Positions 8,392 to 18,584 of a DNA stretch of 64,000 bases are shown one piece after another. This stretch comes from Microbulbifer marinus (GTDB taxonomy: Bacteria; Pseudomonadota; Gammaproteobacteria; Pseudomonadales; Cellvibrionaceae), in NCBI RefSeq assembly GCF_900107725.1, contig NZ_FNQO01000005.1, positions 62,001 to 126,000 on the forward strand. The letters run 5' to 3'. How positions within the stretch are numbered: the stretch's first letter is position 1; each line of letters starts with the position of its first letter. A model generated the notes under the pieces. The model was not told the DNA's origin. It ran no database searches and worked only from the letters and a program-made list of their open reading frames with translations. Both the position numbers and the translations under genes were made by a program.

Positions 8392-10320
8392 ATGTTCGAC
8401 GAAATTCCACGCACACGCCCGCAGACACCGCTGCTCGACGCCATCGATGAACCGGCGCAGCTCCGCGCGCTCGACGAGCGCCAGCTGCCGGAACTGGCGA
8501 ACCAGCTGCGCGAATACCTGCTGTACTGCGTCGGCCAGACCGGCGGTCACTTCGGCGCCGGCCTGGGTGTGGTGGAGCTGACCATCGCCCTGCACTACAT
8601 CTACAACACCCCGGAGGACCGACTGGTGTGGGATGTGGGCCATCAGACCTATCCGCACAAGATCCTTACCGGCCGTCGTGAGCAAATGCTCACCATGCGC
8701 CAGCAGGGCGGCCTGTCCGGTTTCCCGAAGCGCAGCGAGAGCCCCTACGACACCTTCGGCGTCGGTCATTCCAGTACCTCCATCAGTGCGGCACTGGGTA
8801 TGGCGCTGGGCTCGCCGGACGAGCGCAAGGCGGTAGCGGTGATCGGCGACGGCGCCATGACCGCGGGCATGGCGTTCGAGGCGTTGAATCACGCCGCGCA
8901 TACCGGCCGCGACATGCTGGTGGTACTGAACGACAACCGCATGTCGATCTCCAAGAACGTCGGCGGCCTGGCCACCTATTTCGCCAAGATTCTGGCCAGC
9001 AAGACCTACTTGTCGATGCGCGAGGGCAGCCGCAAGATCCTGTCCAAGATCCCCAAGGCCTGGCAGCTGGCACGGCGCACGGAAGAACACGTCAAGGGCA
9101 TGATCACGCCCGGCACCCTGTTCGAGGAGCTGGGCTTCAATTACGTGGGGCCGGTGGACGGCCACAACATGCACGACCTGGTGCACACCCTGCGCAACCT
9201 GCGCGCCCAGCGCGGTCCGCAATTGCTGCATATCGTCACCACCAAGGGCAAGGGCTTCGGACCCGCGGAGGAAGACCCTGTCGGCTACCACGCCCTCAAC
9301 AAGCTGGAACCGGAGCCGAAGGTACAGGTGGCCTCATATCCGGGGGAGAAAGGCGGCGAAAAGAAAAAACCCAAGTACCAGGACATCTTCGGCCGCTGGC
9401 TGTGCGATATGGCCGAGCGCGATCAGCGCCTGATCGGCATCACCCCGGCCATGTGCGAAGGATCCGGCATGGTGGAGTTCGCCGAGCGCTTCCCGGAGCG
9501 CTTCCAGGATGTCGCCATCGCCGAGCAGCACGCGGTGACGCTGGCGGCCGGCCTGGCCTGCGAGGGTCAGAAACCGGTAGTGGCCATTTACTCCACCTTC
9601 CTGCAGCGCGGCTACGACCAGCTGGTTCACGACGTCGCCATCCAGGATCTGGACGTCACCTTCGCGATCGACCGCGCCGGCCTGGTCGGGGAGGACGGCC
9701 CGACCCACGCCGGCAGCTTCGACCTGACCTATATGCGCTGCCTGCCGAATATGGCGATCGCCGCGCCCAGCGATGAGAACGAGTGCCGCCAGCTGCTGTA
9801 CACCGCCTATCAATACCAGGGCCCAGCGGCGGTGCGCTACCCGCGCGGCACCGGCCCTGGGGTCGAAATCCGCGAGGAGATGACAGAACTGCCACTGGGC
9901 AAGGGCCGCATGATGCGCGAAGGCAGTCAGGTGGCCATCCTGAACTTCGGCACCCTGCTGACGCCGGCGCTGGCCGCAGCGGAAAAGCTCGACGCGACCG
10001 TCGTCGACATGCGCTGGGTCAAACCGCTGGACGAGAAACTGATCGACGAGCTGGCTGCCAATCACCAGCTGCTGGTCACTATCGAGGAAAACACCGTCGC
10101 CGGCGGCGCCGGCAGTGCGGTGATGGAATACCTTAACAGCAACGGCACCCTGATCCCGCTGCTGCAGCTGGGACTGCCGGACAAGATCATCGAGCACGGC
10201 AAACACAAGGACCTGCTCGCCGCCATCGGCCTCGATCCCGGCGGTATCGAAGAACAGATTCGCCGCCGCCTGCAGCTGTTGCACGGCAAGGGCTTCAAGG
10301 GACAGGCGGCCGCTATCTAA
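8392..10320 (+). CDS. dxs: 1-deoxy-D-xylulose-5-phosphate synthase
   Basis: A 642-residue thiamine-diphosphate enzyme, first step of the MEP isoprenoid pathway (pyruvate + glyceraldehyde 3-phosphate). Visible marks are [17 protein letters not shown] near the N-terminus, [12 protein letters not shown], the cofactor motif [15 protein letters not shown] with a later NDNRMSIS, the catalytic [12 protein letters not shown], and [13 protein letters not shown] in the pyrimidine-binding part. The frame is open far upstream, through ispA, but the protein family begins at the ATG at 8392 ([10 protein letters not shown]), which lies 133 bases after ispA. A good terminator follows the stop. It uses the pathway whose product IspA consumes. 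Confidence 0.96.
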   Translation: MFDEIPRTRPQTPLLDAIDEPAQLRALDERQLPELANQLREYLLYCVGQTGGHFGAGLGVVELTIALHYIYNTPEDRLVWDVGHQTYPHKILTGRREQMLTMRQQGGLSGFPKRSESPYDTFGVGHSSTSISAALGMALGSPDERKAVAVIGDGAMTAGMAFEALNHAAHTGRDMLVVLNDNRMSISKNVGGLATYFAKILASKTYLSMREGSRKILSKIPKAWQLARRTEEHVKGMITPGTLFEELGFNYVGPVDGHNMHDLVHTLRNLRAQRGPQLLHIVTTKGKGFGPAEEDPVGYHALNKLEPEPKVQVASYPGEKGGEKKKPKYQDIFGRWLCDMAERDQRLIGITPAMCEGSGMVEFAERFPERFQDVAIAEQHAVTLAAGLACEGQKPVVAIYSTFLQRGYDQLVHDVAIQDLDVTFAIDRAGLVGEDGPTHAGSFDLTYMRCLPNMAIAAPSDENECRQLLYTAYQYQGPAAVRYPRGTGPGVEIREEMTELPLGKGRMMREGSQVAILNFGTLLTPALAAAEKLDATVVDMRWVKPLDEKLIDELAANHQLLVTIEENTVAGGAGSAVMEYLNSNGTLIPLLQLGLPDKIIEHGKHKDLLAAIGLDPGGIEEQIRRRLQLLHGKGFKGQAAAI

Positions 10321-10326
10321 ACCACT

Positions 10327-10352
10327 AAAGGGCCCTCGAGGGCCCTTTTTTT
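10327..10352 (+). terminator. Rho-independent terminator after dxs
   Basis: A perfect AAAGGGCCCTCGAGGGCCCTTT palindrome followed by more T, seven bases after the dxs stop. Confidence 0.9.
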
Positions 10353-10387
10353 CACTGAATTATTTTGCATTCGGATGAGGGGGGACC

Positions 10388-12244
10388 ATGTCCTTATTCA
10401 GAAAATCACTTGTCGCCGCCATCGGCCTGATCGCGGCGACCGCCGCCTCGGCGATGGAGGAGCAGGCCTTTGAAAAAGCCTTCGACGCACTGCCGAAAAA
10501 AGGTGCCAGCGAGCAGCTGAAGGCACTGCAGGATCTGCGCTATCGCTGGATCATGGAGAGCTTCCCGGGCTCGGCCACCTACGAGGGCTACCCCGGCGTC
10601 AACGACCGCTGGACCGACGCCTCCGACAAGGGGATCGAGCGCCGCCAGCAGCAGACGCGCCGCATGCTCGCCGCCAGCCGCCATATCGACGAAACCGCGC
10701 TGCCAGAGAATCAGCAACTCGATTACCAGCTGCTGTACCAGGACCTGCTGTCCGAAGTGAAGGGTTTCCAGTTCCCCGAGCACCTGTTGCTGGTAAATCA
10801 TATGAACGGACCCCAGCGCAATGTACCGGCAATATTGAATGCGATGCCAAAGCGCACCGTCGCCGATTACGAGACGATCCTCACCCGTCTGGAAAAACTT
10901 CCGGCACTGATCTCAGAAGTCCAAGCACTGATGCAAAAAGGGCTGGAAAAGAAAATCACCCCGCCGCAGATCACCCTGCGCGACCTGCCAGGGCAGATCC
11001 GCGCGCTGGTCCCCGCCGATCCCAAGCAGAGCCCGCTGCTGAAAGCCTTTGCGGAAATGCCGAGTACGATTTCCGCCGGCCAGCAGCGCCGCCTGCAGCA
11101 GCGCGCCTTCGCGCTGTATCACAAGGATCTGGTGCCGGCCTGGCAGGGCATGGCGGAATTCGTCGAGCGCGACTATATCCCTGGCGCCAAGGTGGACACC
11201 GCCTTCACCAGCATGCCGGACGGCCTGCGCTGGTACGCGCACAAGGTACGCGACAACACCACCACCACGTTGAGTCCGGAGGAGATTCACCGTATCGGCC
11301 TGGCCGAGGTGAAACGCATCCGCGGCGAAATGGAGCAGATCATCCGCAAGACCGGCTTCCAGGGCGACTTCAAGGACTTCACCGATTTCCTGCGCACCGA
11401 TCCACAGTTCTACTACACCGACCGGGAAGAATTGATGCGCGGCTACCGCGATATCGCCAAGCGTATCGATGGTGAATTGCCGGCACTGTTCGGCACGCTG
11501 CCGCGCCTGCCCTATGGTGTGAAGCCCATCCCCAGTTACTCGGAGAAATCCCAGACCACCGCCTACTACCAGCCTGGCTCCAATGAAGCCGGCCGCGCCG
11601 GGGTCTTCTTCGCCAACACCTACAACCTGCCCAGCCGCCCGAAATGGGAAATGGAAGCATTGACGGTGCACGAGGCGATGCCCGGCCACCACCTGCAGAT
11701 CGCCCTGGCGCAGGAACAGAATGACATTCACCCGCTGCGGCGTATCGGCGGTTACACCGCCTTCGTCGAGGGCTGGGGCCTCTATTCCGAGAGCCTCGGC
11801 TACGACCTGGGTCTGTACAAGGATCCCTACAGCGAGTTCGGCGCCCTCACCTACGACATGTGGCGCGCGGTACGCCTGGTGGTGGATACCGGCATGCACC
11901 AGCTGGGCTGGAGCCGCGAGCAGGCGATCGAGTACTTCATGAACAACAGCGCCAAGCCGCTGCATGACGTGACCGTGGAGATCGACCGCTACCTGGTGTG
12001 GCCGGGCCAGGCCCTGGCTTACAAGCTGGGCCAGCTGAAGATCAAGGAATTGCGCACCAAGGCCGAGGAGCAACTGGGAAGCAACTTCGATATCCGCGCC
12101 TTCCACGACCAGCTGCTGGGCGCCGGCGCCGTGCCGCTGAATGTACTGGAAAGCCGCATGGACGACTGGATCGAAGCCCAGAATGGCAGCTCCGCCGCGA
12201 GCAAAACCACGCCGGCGCAGAGCGGCCAGGTAACAGCGAGCTGA
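10388..12244 (+). CDS. DUF885 family, M3-like putative metallopeptidase, exported
   Basis: A 618-residue protein with a signal peptide (MSLFRKSLVAAIGLIAATAASA). It matches the DUF885 family of zinc-peptidase-like proteins: H428-E429-A-M-P-G-H434-H435 is the HExxxGH-type metal site, and TAFVEGWGLYSESLG is the conserved motif downstream that normally supplies another ligand. The C-terminal half around KPLHDVTVEIDRYLVWPGQAL is also typical. The likely role is peptide hydrolysis in the periplasm; substrate unknown. GAGGGGGG lies just before the ATG. It stands alone between the dxs terminator and the oppositely directed rsgA. Confidence 0.82.
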   Translation: MSLFRKSLVAAIGLIAATAASAMEEQAFEKAFDALPKKGASEQLKALQDLRYRWIMESFPGSATYEGYPGVNDRWTDASDKGIERRQQQTRRMLAASRHIDETALPENQQLDYQLLYQDLLSEVKGFQFPEHLLLVNHMNGPQRNVPAILNAMPKRTVADYETILTRLEKLPALISEVQALMQKGLEKKITPPQITLRDLPGQIRALVPADPKQSPLLKAFAEMPSTISAGQQRRLQQRAFALYHKDLVPAWQGMAEFVERDYIPGAKVDTAFTSMPDGLRWYAHKVRDNTTTTLSPEEIHRIGLAEVKRIRGEMEQIIRKTGFQGDFKDFTDFLRTDPQFYYTDREELMRGYRDIAKRIDGELPALFGTLPRLPYGVKPIPSYSEKSQTTAYYQPGSNEAGRAGVFFANTYNLPSRPKWEMEALTVHEAMPGHHLQIALAQEQNDIHPLRRIGGYTAFVEGWGLYSESLGYDLGLYKDPYSEFGALTYDMWRAVRLVVDTGMHQLGWSREQAIEYFMNNSAKPLHDVTVEIDRYLVWPGQALAYKLGQLKIKELRTKAEEQLGSNFDIRAFHDQLLGAGAVPLNVLESRMDDWIEAQNGSSAASKTTPAQSGQVTAS

Positions 12245-12248
12245 CGCT

Positions 12249-12282
12249 TTGCCGGGGTGAGCGTGACGTTCACCCCGGCAAC
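12249..12282. terminator. Hairpin between convergent genes
   Basis: TTGCCGGGGTGA and TTCACCCCGGCAA arms with an eight-base loop directly after the DUF885 stop. There is no T tract, so termination is likely but weaker evidence; it sits between convergent transcripts. Confidence 0.5.
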
Positions 12283-12352
12283 TCCCCTTTCGATATAAGG
12301 TTCGGCCATCCACCTCCTCCATTCCCAAACTGTAAGAACGGACGGCCTATTC

Positions 12353-13483
12353 TCAGTCGCCGCGCTGCTTGCGCTCCCGCGCGTGACTCTGCACCTCGCG
12401 GTAGAACTGCCCCAGTGCCCGGTCGCCGGCGCGTTGCTCGGCCAGGGTGCGGGTGTTGCGGGCGACCTCGCGCTCCAGCTTGCGCCAGTTGCGCAGCCGC
12501 CGTTCATCCAGCTCGCCGGTATCGATCGCTCCCTGCACCGCGCAGCCCGGTTCCGACTCGTGGTGGCAGTCACTGAACCGGCAACTGCGCGCCAGGGCAC
12601 CGATATCGTCGAAAGTGGCCGCGAGGCCGGCTTCGACGTTGGCCAACCCCAGTTCGCGCATGCCGGGGCTGTCCAGCAGCAGGGCGCCCCAGGCCAGTGG
12701 ATACAGGGCGCGATGGCGAGTGGTGTGACGCCCCTTGCTGTCGTCCTCGCGGATCGCCGCCGTAGCCGCCAGCTGATCACCGGACAGACTGTTCAGCAGC
12801 GTGGACTTGCCCACGCCGGAGGATCCGAGCAGTGCGATCGTCTCACCCGGTAGGCACCACTGGCGCAACTGCGCCACGCTGTCGCGGTCGAGCCCGTTCA
12901 CCAGCGCGAACGGCAGGTCCCGGTAATCCTGCAAGTCCTCGATATAGCCGCTGGTATCGGCGCACAGGTCCGCCTTGGTCAGCACCAGATAGGGCCGGCA
13001 GCCGGCTTCGCGCGCCAGTGTCAGGTAGCGCTCGATACGGGACAGACTGAAGTCCTGATTGCAGGACGACACGATCAGCACGCTGTCGACATTGGCGGCA
13101 ATCAGCTGCAGTTGTTGCGCCCCGGGTGCCATGCGCTGAAACAGGCTGCTGCGTTCGAGTCGGCGTACGAACTTTCCGCCTTCGCGTTCGAGCAACAGCC
13201 AGTCGCCAACGGTGGGGCGCTGTTCGATATCCTCAGCCACCATCGCCGGCACGAGCGGCAGTGAGCGCTCACCCTGTTCACCGGCAATTTCCAGCTGGCT
13301 GCGATGTACGGCCATAACCCGCACCGGCTCGCAGTCACTCAGCTCGGCGAGCGACAGCTGTTGTTGGAAAAATGGTTTCCAGCCCAGTCGCTGCAACGCG
13401 GAAAGCTGGCGTTCACCGCTCGACGGCACAGCGGCGCTGCCGCGCCCGATGCGGGAGCGGCGTGAAATCAATGATTTACTCAA
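12353..13483 (-). CDS. rsgA: Ribosome small-subunit-dependent GTPase A
   Basis: A circularly permuted GTPase of the RsgA/YjeQ type that helps late maturation of the 30S subunit. An N-terminal OB-fold part (PTVGDWLLLE) precedes the permuted G motifs: LTKADLC (G4), then GSSGVGKSTLLNSL (G1), then DSPGMRELG (G3), and the C-terminal zinc knuckle with C, H and C ligands in CRFSDCHHESEPGC. No ATG is available upstream of the conserved region. I chose a TTG at 13483 because GAGGG precedes it at eight bases (376 residues); another TTG lies at 13537. The sequence resembles the branch beginning LGWKPFFQQQL, which exists beside classical RsgA in some species, so it may be a paralog. Confidence 0.88.
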   Translation of the reverse strand: MSKSLISRRSRIGRGSAAVPSSGERQLSALQRLGWKPFFQQQLSLAELSDCEPVRVMAVHRSQLEIAGEQGERSLPLVPAMVAEDIEQRPTVGDWLLLEREGGKFVRRLERSSLFQRMAPGAQQLQLIAANVDSVLIVSSCNQDFSLSRIERYLTLAREAGCRPYLVLTKADLCADTSGYIEDLQDYRDLPFALVNGLDRDSVAQLRQWCLPGETIALLGSSGVGKSTLLNSLSGDQLAATAAIREDDSKGRHTTRHRALYPLAWGALLLDSPGMRELGLANVEAGLAATFDDIGALARSCRFSDCHHESEPGCAVQGAIDTGELDERRLRNWRKLEREVARNTRTLAEQRAGDRALGQFYREVQSHARERKQRGD

Positions 13484-14159
13484 GGTCAAAACCCTCAGGG
13501 CGCACAAGGCGCATTGCGACCGCGAGAATGCGGTCAACGGGGCTTCCGGTGTGGGGAAACCCGACGGTTAGGATAGTCGCCGGGCTGGGGCAGCTTGCTG
13601 TTGCAGCTCAGTGCCGAGAGGCCCGGCGAAGGATGGATACAATCATCTGTAGTCCTCCGCTGGTGAATATTTAGGCGCGAATCTAGCAGCGCTTCGGCCA
13701 CTGCGCAAGCGACTTTTGTGCCGCCGGCCGATTGCCGGAGCCACGTAACATCGGCCTGGCGGCGAATGTCAGTAACGATGGGCGATGGTATTTTTTTCAC
13801 TTGGCTCCAAAAAGAAAAAGCCGGCTTGGAGCCGGCCTTCTTATCCAATTGCCGCGAGTGCATCACCTTTCTCGACCCGCCACAATCAGATTGTCTGAGT
13901 ATAGACACAACTCTTCGTTCCGCTGTGGTTTTACTCGGTAGGAAAGAATGCGCCCGCCAGATTTCCACGAGGTGACGCTTTTACAAAAATTTTGTGACAG
14001 CGCGCGCAATTCCGACCACCACCCTCCCCCATTACCAGCTCCGCCTCCCCGGGGTGGGATGCCCCGCTACCGGCTCTGCGCTTCAATGCTCGCGCGGGAG
14101 ATGTTTGCAGTACCCCAGGGATTAATAAAAAGGAATAACAAATAAAACGGGGCCAACCT
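13484..14159. other. Intergenic stretch before the pullulanase gene
   Basis: About 680 bases without a convincing gene. It holds the leader of rsgA, a minus-strand terminator at 13809-13836 with a possible TATACT promoter box at 13898-13903 behind it, and the leader of the pullulanase gene. Several short open frames here lack coding character. Confidence 0.5.
13809..13836 (-). terminator. Rho-independent terminator of an unassigned minus-strand RNA
   Basis: GCCGGC (13820-13825) pairs with GCCGGC (13831-13836) around TTGGA, and the minus strand continues TTTTTCTTTTT. No gene ends here on that strand. A TATACT box at 13898-13903 would give a transcript of roughly 85 bases. Confidence 0.6.
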
Positions 14160-17100
14160 ATGCGATCGATGAAATCCTCTTACCCGCGCGCCTGTCACCC
14201 AGACAGCTGGGCGCGACTTCTACTCGGCGGCGTGCTGTGCGCCACGCAACTGCCGGTGTTCGGCGCTGATACGCCGGCACCTTCGGCCGTCAACATTCCC
14301 GGCACTATTCAGAGCCAGCTCGGTTGCCCGGGTGACTGGCAACCGGAATGCGCCGCGACGATGCTCGGCTACGACAGCAGCGACGACAAATGGCAGGGCA
14401 GCTTCGTTGTGCCCGCCGGCAACTGGGAGTACAAGGCGGCGCTGAACGGAAGTTGGGATGAAAACTACGGCCAAGGTGGCTGGCGCAATGGTGCCAATAT
14501 TCCCCTCAATATCGGCGCCACGCGCGAAGTGAAATTTATCTACGACCACGAGTCCCACTGGATAGCGGATAACGTCAACGCCACCATCGCCACCGTTGCA
14601 GGTAACTTCCAATACCAGCTGGGCTGCCCCGGCGACTGGCAGCCGGACTGCCTGCAAAGCTGGATGCAGGATGCCGACGGCGACGGTATCTACACCTTCG
14701 TGACCGACAAGATTGCCGCGGGCAGCTACGAGTTCAAGGTGGCACTGAACGAAAACTGGAGCGAAAGCTACGGCAGTTACGGTTCCAACGTGCCGTTTAC
14801 CGTCGCCGCCGATAACGACGAAATCTATTTCGCTTTCGACACGGCCAGCAAACAGGTGACGGTCAGCAGTAACGGCATTCCCCGCGGCGACCTGACGCTC
14901 GACAAGGCGCACTGGGTAGATGCGGAGACTTTTGTCTGGAATATCACCTTGCAGGACGGCGATACCGTCAAGCTGCACTACAGCATCGATGCCAACCTGA
15001 AACTCGATGCCGACGGTGTCTCCGGCGATGGCGCGATCACGTTACAAGCGGATACCGCGCTCTCCGCAGCTGTGCGACACAAGTTCCCGCATCTGTCTTC
15101 CTATACCGCGCTGCGGCTGCCTGCGGGCAGCGTGCCACTGGAGGATCTGGTCACGCAGCAGCTCGCAGTGGCGGCCTACGACAGCGACGGTAAGGTGCGC
15201 GATGCCACCGGCGTGCAGCTGGCCGGCGCCCTCGATGACCGTTTCTATTACGGCGGCGAGCTGGGCGCGAGAGTCGGCGCGTCTGCTATCCAGATCGATC
15301 TGTGGGCGCCCACCGCGCGCTCGGTAAAACTGCATCTGTTCAGCGATGCGGCTCACGACAGCGCCGATATGGTAGTGCCGATGCAGCGCGACGTGGCTAC
15401 CGGAGTCTGGTCCGCAGATGTCGGCAAAGAGTGGGACCGCAAGTTCTACCAGTACGAAGTGGAAGTCTACTCCTACTTCAGCCGCCAGATGGAAAGCAAT
15501 CTGGTCACCGACCCCTACTCGCTGAGCCTGTCCATCAACAGCGGCAAGAGCCAGATCGTCAATCTCGATGATGCTGACCTGAAACCCGCCGGCTGGGACC
15601 AACTACACAAGCCGCCGCTGAACAATCCGGAAGATATCAGCGTGTACGAACTGCACGTGCGCGACTTCAGTATCGAGGACGACAGCGTGCCTACCGATGC
15701 ACGCGGCACTTTTGCCGCCTTCACCGAACGCAGCAGCCGCGGTATGCGCCATCTGGCGAGCCTGGCCCGTGCCGGACTGACCCATATTCACCTGTTGCCG
15801 GCGTTCGACTTCGCCACGGTCAATGAAGACCGCATGCAGCAGGCGCAGACGCCGGATCTATCCGTGTACGCGCCGGACAGCAGCGGACAGCAAGAAGAGG
15901 TCAATAGCATCCGCGATAGTGACGGTTTCAACTGGGGCTACGACCCGCTGCACTACACAGTACCGGAGGGCAGCTACAGTACCGATGCCGACGGCGTCAC
16001 GCGCATTCGCGAATTCCGCGAGATGGTGCAGGGGCTCTCGCGCGCCGGTCTGCGCGTGGTGATGGACGTGGTCTACAACCACACCAGCTCTTACGGCCAG
16101 TATGACAATGCCATTCTCGATAAAATCGTGCCCGGCTATTACCACCGCCGCAACCTGGAAGGCGGCGTGGAGATGAGCAGTTGCTGCGCCAACACCGCCA
16201 GCGAACACGCGATGATGGAAAAGCTGATGCTGGATTCGATGCTCACCTGGGCCAAGGCCTACAAGGTAGACGGTTTCCGTTTCGACCTGATGGGGCACCA
16301 CAGCCGCGACAATATCCTCAAGGCGCAGGCAGCCCTGCAGTCACTGACCGAGAAAGATGACGGTGTCGACGGCCACAGCATCTACCTCTACGGCGAGGGC
16401 TGGAACTTCGGCGAAGTGGCGGACGACGCCCGCTTCGTGCAGGCGCGCCAGTCGAATATGGCCGGTACAGGTGTGGGTACCTTCAACGATCGCCTCAGAG
16501 ACAGTGTGCGCGGCGGCAACCCATTCGGCGGCTACGAGGAACAGGGTTTCGGCACCGGATTGTTTACCGACGGTAATGGCAAGTTCGAAGGTTGGGATGA
16601 ACGGGCGACGCTGCTGACACTCGCCGACAAGGTGCGTATCTCACTGGCCGGCAACCTGGCCGACTACCCGCTGACCGATGCCAACGGCAACCGCATCGTC
16701 GGCCGCCAACTGATCTACAACGGCCAGCCTACCGGCTACACCGCTGACCCGCAGGAGTCGATCAACTACATCGCCGCTCACGACAACGAAACCCTGTTCG
16801 ACGGTATCCAGATCAAGGCCAACAGCGGCGCCTCACTGGAAGAGCGGGTGCGCATGCAGGCCTTCAGTAATTCGCTGGTGCTGTTTGCCCAGGGGATCCC
16901 GTTCATCCACGCCGGGCAGGAGTTCCTGCGCTCCAAATCCATGGACCGGGACAGCTACAACTCCGGCGACTGGTTCAATGCGCTGGACTTCAGCTTTGAG
17001 AGCGGCAACTGGGGAGTGGGTCTGCCGATCGCCGACAAGAACCAGGACAAGTGGCCGCTGATGCAGCCGCTGCTGGCGGATCCGGCACTGGCGCCGCAAC

Positions 17101-17507
17101 GGCAGCACCGGCTGTGGAGCATCGCGCTGTTCCGCGAACAGCTGGCGATCCGCAACAGCTCGCCCCTGTTCCGCCTGCCCACAGCCGCGGCGGTGGAAAA
17201 GCACCTGAGTTTCCTCAATACCGGACCGGAACAAAAACCGGGCCTGATCGCAATGCAGCTGCACGACCCGGACGGCGACTTCGACCGGCGCTACGAACGC
17301 GTACTGGTATTGTTCAACGGCGACGATGAGACGGTGCAGTTCGGCAGCGACCAACTGCGCGGTCTGCGCCTCGAGCTGCATCCAATCCAGCGTGATTCTG
17401 CGGACGCGCGGCTTCGCGATGTGCATTTTGAGCACGATAACGGTAGCTTCACGCTGCCGGGGCGGAGCACCGCGGTATTCGTGCAGCGGCGTCGCGGGAG
17501 AATTTAA
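14160..17507 (+). CDS. Pullulanase-type alpha-1,6-glucosidase, exported
   Basis: A 1115-residue glycoside hydrolase family 13 enzyme that would cut alpha-1,6 branches of pullulan, glycogen or starch. A signal peptide ends near VFGA. Two X25-type modules follow (about residues 47-145 and 146-240), each opening with [10 protein letters not shown], then an N-terminal beta-sandwich/CBM48 region (about 370-480). The catalytic barrel shows the pullulanase signature FNWGYDP (590-596), VVYNHT, nucleophile D709 in [10 protein letters not shown], acid/base E746 in GEGWNFG and D875 in HDNETLFD. It is not a lipoprotein: no proper lipobox is seen. No maltose transport or amylase genes adjoin. ATG at 14160 or 14169 could be the start; GGGG precedes the first. 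Confidence 0.92.
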   Translation: MRSMKSSYPRACHPDSWARLLLGGVLCATQLPVFGADTPAPSAVNIPGTIQSQLGCPGDWQPECAATMLGYDSSDDKWQGSFVVPAGNWEYKAALNGSWDENYGQGGWRNGANIPLNIGATREVKFIYDHESHWIADNVNATIATVAGNFQYQLGCPGDWQPDCLQSWMQDADGDGIYTFVTDKIAAGSYEFKVALNENWSESYGSYGSNVPFTVAADNDEIYFAFDTASKQVTVSSNGIPRGDLTLDKAHWVDAETFVWNITLQDGDTVKLHYSIDANLKLDADGVSGDGAITLQADTALSAAVRHKFPHLSSYTALRLPAGSVPLEDLVTQQLAVAAYDSDGKVRDATGVQLAGALDDRFYYGGELGARVGASAIQIDLWAPTARSVKLHLFSDAAHDSADMVVPMQRDVATGVWSADVGKEWDRKFYQYEVEVYSYFSRQMESNLVTDPYSLSLSINSGKSQIVNLDDADLKPAGWDQLHKPPLNNPEDISVYELHVRDFSIEDDSVPTDARGTFAAFTERSSRGMRHLASLARAGLTHIHLLPAFDFATVNEDRMQQAQTPDLSVYAPDSSGQQEEVNSIRDSDGFNWGYDPLHYTVPEGSYSTDADGVTRIREFREMVQGLSRAGLRVVMDVVYNHTSSYGQYDNAILDKIVPGYYHRRNLEGGVEMSSCCANTASEHAMMEKLMLDSMLTWAKAYKVDGFRFDLMGHHSRDNILKAQAALQSLTEKDDGVDGHSIYLYGEGWNFGEVADDARFVQARQSNMAGTGVGTFNDRLRDSVRGGNPFGGYEEQGFGTGLFTDGNGKFEGWDERATLLTLADKVRISLAGNLADYPLTDANGNRIVGRQLIYNGQPTGYTADPQESINYIAAHDNETLFDGIQIKANSGASLEERVRMQAFSNSLVLFAQGIPFIHAGQEFLRSKSMDRDSYNSGDWFNALDFSFESGNWGVGLPIADKNQDKWPLMQPLLADPALAPQRQHRLWSIALFREQLAIRNSSPLFRLPTAAAVEKHLSFLNTGPEQKPGLIAMQLHDPDGDFDRRYERVLVLFNGDDETVQFGSDQLRGLRLELHPIQRDSADARLRDVHFEHDNGSFTLPGRSTAVFVQRRRGRI

Positions 17508-17526
17508 TTAGCAGACAATTGACGGT

Positions 17527-17555
17527 AAGGGCGAACGTTGTGTTCGCCCTTTTTG
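17527..17555 (+). terminator. Rho-independent terminator after the pullulanase gene
   Basis: GGGCGAAC and GTTCGCCC arms (with TGT-type loop) followed by TTTTTG, 20 bases after the stop. The same eight-base stem recurs at the end of ribA. Confidence 0.85.
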
Positions 17556-17601
17556 TATCTGGTTCCGCGGTGCTTTGTTTTGGCTGCGTGGCGGCAAAGT
17601 A

Positions 17602-17671
17602 CTGGGTGTACCATTTCGAAACCGCTGTGAATACATCCCTGTCGCCGACGGTTTCGAAATGGTACACCCAG
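17602..17671. repeat. Perfect 23-base inverted repeat with 24-base loop
   Basis: The arm at 17602-17624 (CTGGGTGTACCATTTCGAAA then CCG) is exactly reverse-complementary to 17649-17671. Beyond the arms AAAGTA faces CATTTT, extending the pairing with one mismatch and one G-T. There is no T tract, and the pullulanase terminator already lies upstream, so ordinary termination is not a good explanation. It may be a mobile palindromic element or a recombination/protein site. Confidence 0.75.
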
Positions 17672-17764
17672 CATTTTGCCTTCAATTTAGGCTGCTCGAC
17701 ACTGTAAGCAAACGCCAAAGGGGCCAGCGTCTTTAATGCGGTGATCTTCACGCGAAGACCCTGA

Positions 17765-17873
17765 TGCCGGGGGTCTTAGGTGGGACTGTCTGCGAGAGGG
17801 ATCTCGCAGACAAGCCCCCAGGGATGGGTTTAGGGGGGGCGCCTAGCCCGTGTCCCGCCTAAGGCCCCCGGCA
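17765..17873 (+). repeat. Structured intergenic element, predicted three-way junction
   Basis: A 22-base outer stem (17765-17786 with 17852-17873) encloses two hairpins. The first is an 11-base perfect stem TGTCTGCGAGA/TCTCGCAGACA capped by GGGA, a GNRA loop (17787-17812). The second is GCCCCC/GGGGGC around AGGGATGGGTTTA (17814-17840). The only two non-Watson-Crick positions of the outer stem (17774-17864 and 17781-17857) are U-G pairs if the plus strand is transcribed, but A-C on the other strand. This suggests a plus-strand RNA or a palindromic mobile element. Function unknown. Confidence 0.65.
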
Positions 17874-17916
17874 GCAGGGACACCACCAAATTGCCCACAA
17901 CGTGCCGAAAGAAAAA

Positions 17917-17937
17917 GGGCGAACACAAGGTTCGCCC
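17917..17937 (-). terminator. Rho-independent terminator after ribA
   Basis: GGGCGAAC (17917-17924) and GTTCGCCC (17930-17937) arms; the minus strand continues into TTTTTC. It lies 23 bases beyond the ribA stop and ends the riboflavin block. Confidence 0.85.
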
Positions 17938-17959
17938 CTTCATCATAACGTTCGCCGCA

Positions 17960-18568
17960 TTACTCCTGCTCTTCACTGTTCTCGTCGAACAGGTGTCCCA
18001 GCTTACCCTTCTTGGTGGACAGGTATTTCACGTTATGCGGATTGCGGCCGGTCTGGTGCGGCAGCCGTTCGGTTACGTTGATGCCGAGTTCTTCCAGCGC
18101 CTTCACCTTGCGCGGGTTGTTGGTCATCAGGCGAATGGACTTGATGCCGAGGTGATCGACCATCGCCTTCAGGATCGAGTAGTCGCGCATATCGGCACCG
18201 AAGCCGAGCTGCTCATTGGCTTCCACGGTATCCGCACCGCAGTCCTGCAGATGGTAGGCGCGGATCTTGTTCAACAGCCCGATACCGCGCCCCTCCTGGC
18301 GCAGGTAAAAGATAGCGCCGCGCCCTTCCATCGCGATACGGTGCATGGCGTGTTGTAGCTGGGCGCCGCAGTCGCAACGCAGGGAGAAGAGCGCATCACC
18401 GGTCAGACATTCGGAGTGAATGCGGGCCAGCAGCGGCTCGTCCGTGTCTATATCCCCCATGGTGAGCACCACGTGCTCCTTGCCGGCTTCGACATCTTCG
18501 AAACCGTGCATTTCAAACATGCCCCAGGAAGTGGGCAGTTTGGAGGATTCCACATAACGAATGGTCAA
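17960..18568 (-). CDS. ribA: GTP cyclohydrolase II
   Basis: A 202-residue zinc enzyme opening the imidazole ring of GTP, the first committed step of riboflavin synthesis. The zinc ligands C54, C65 and C67 are present in HSECLTGD...LRCDCG, followed by [11 protein letters not shown] and the C-terminal [14 protein letters not shown] and GRNPHN motifs. It starts with [13 protein letters not shown] as in other stand-alone RibA proteins. It is the last gene of the minus-strand block. Its presence explains how the pathway works despite the degenerate cyclohydrolase half of the RibB protein encoded at 21918-23039. Confidence 0.96.
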   Translation of the reverse strand: MTIRYVESSKLPTSWGMFEMHGFEDVEAGKEHVVLTMGDIDTDEPLLARIHSECLTGDALFSLRCDCGAQLQHAMHRIAMEGRGAIFYLRQEGRGIGLLNKIRAYHLQDCGADTVEANEQLGFGADMRDYSILKAMVDHLGIKSIRLMTNNPRKVKALEELGINVTERLPHQTGRNPHNVKYLSTKKGKLGHLFDENSEEQE

Positions 18569-18584
18569 CGTAATACCTCTTCAA

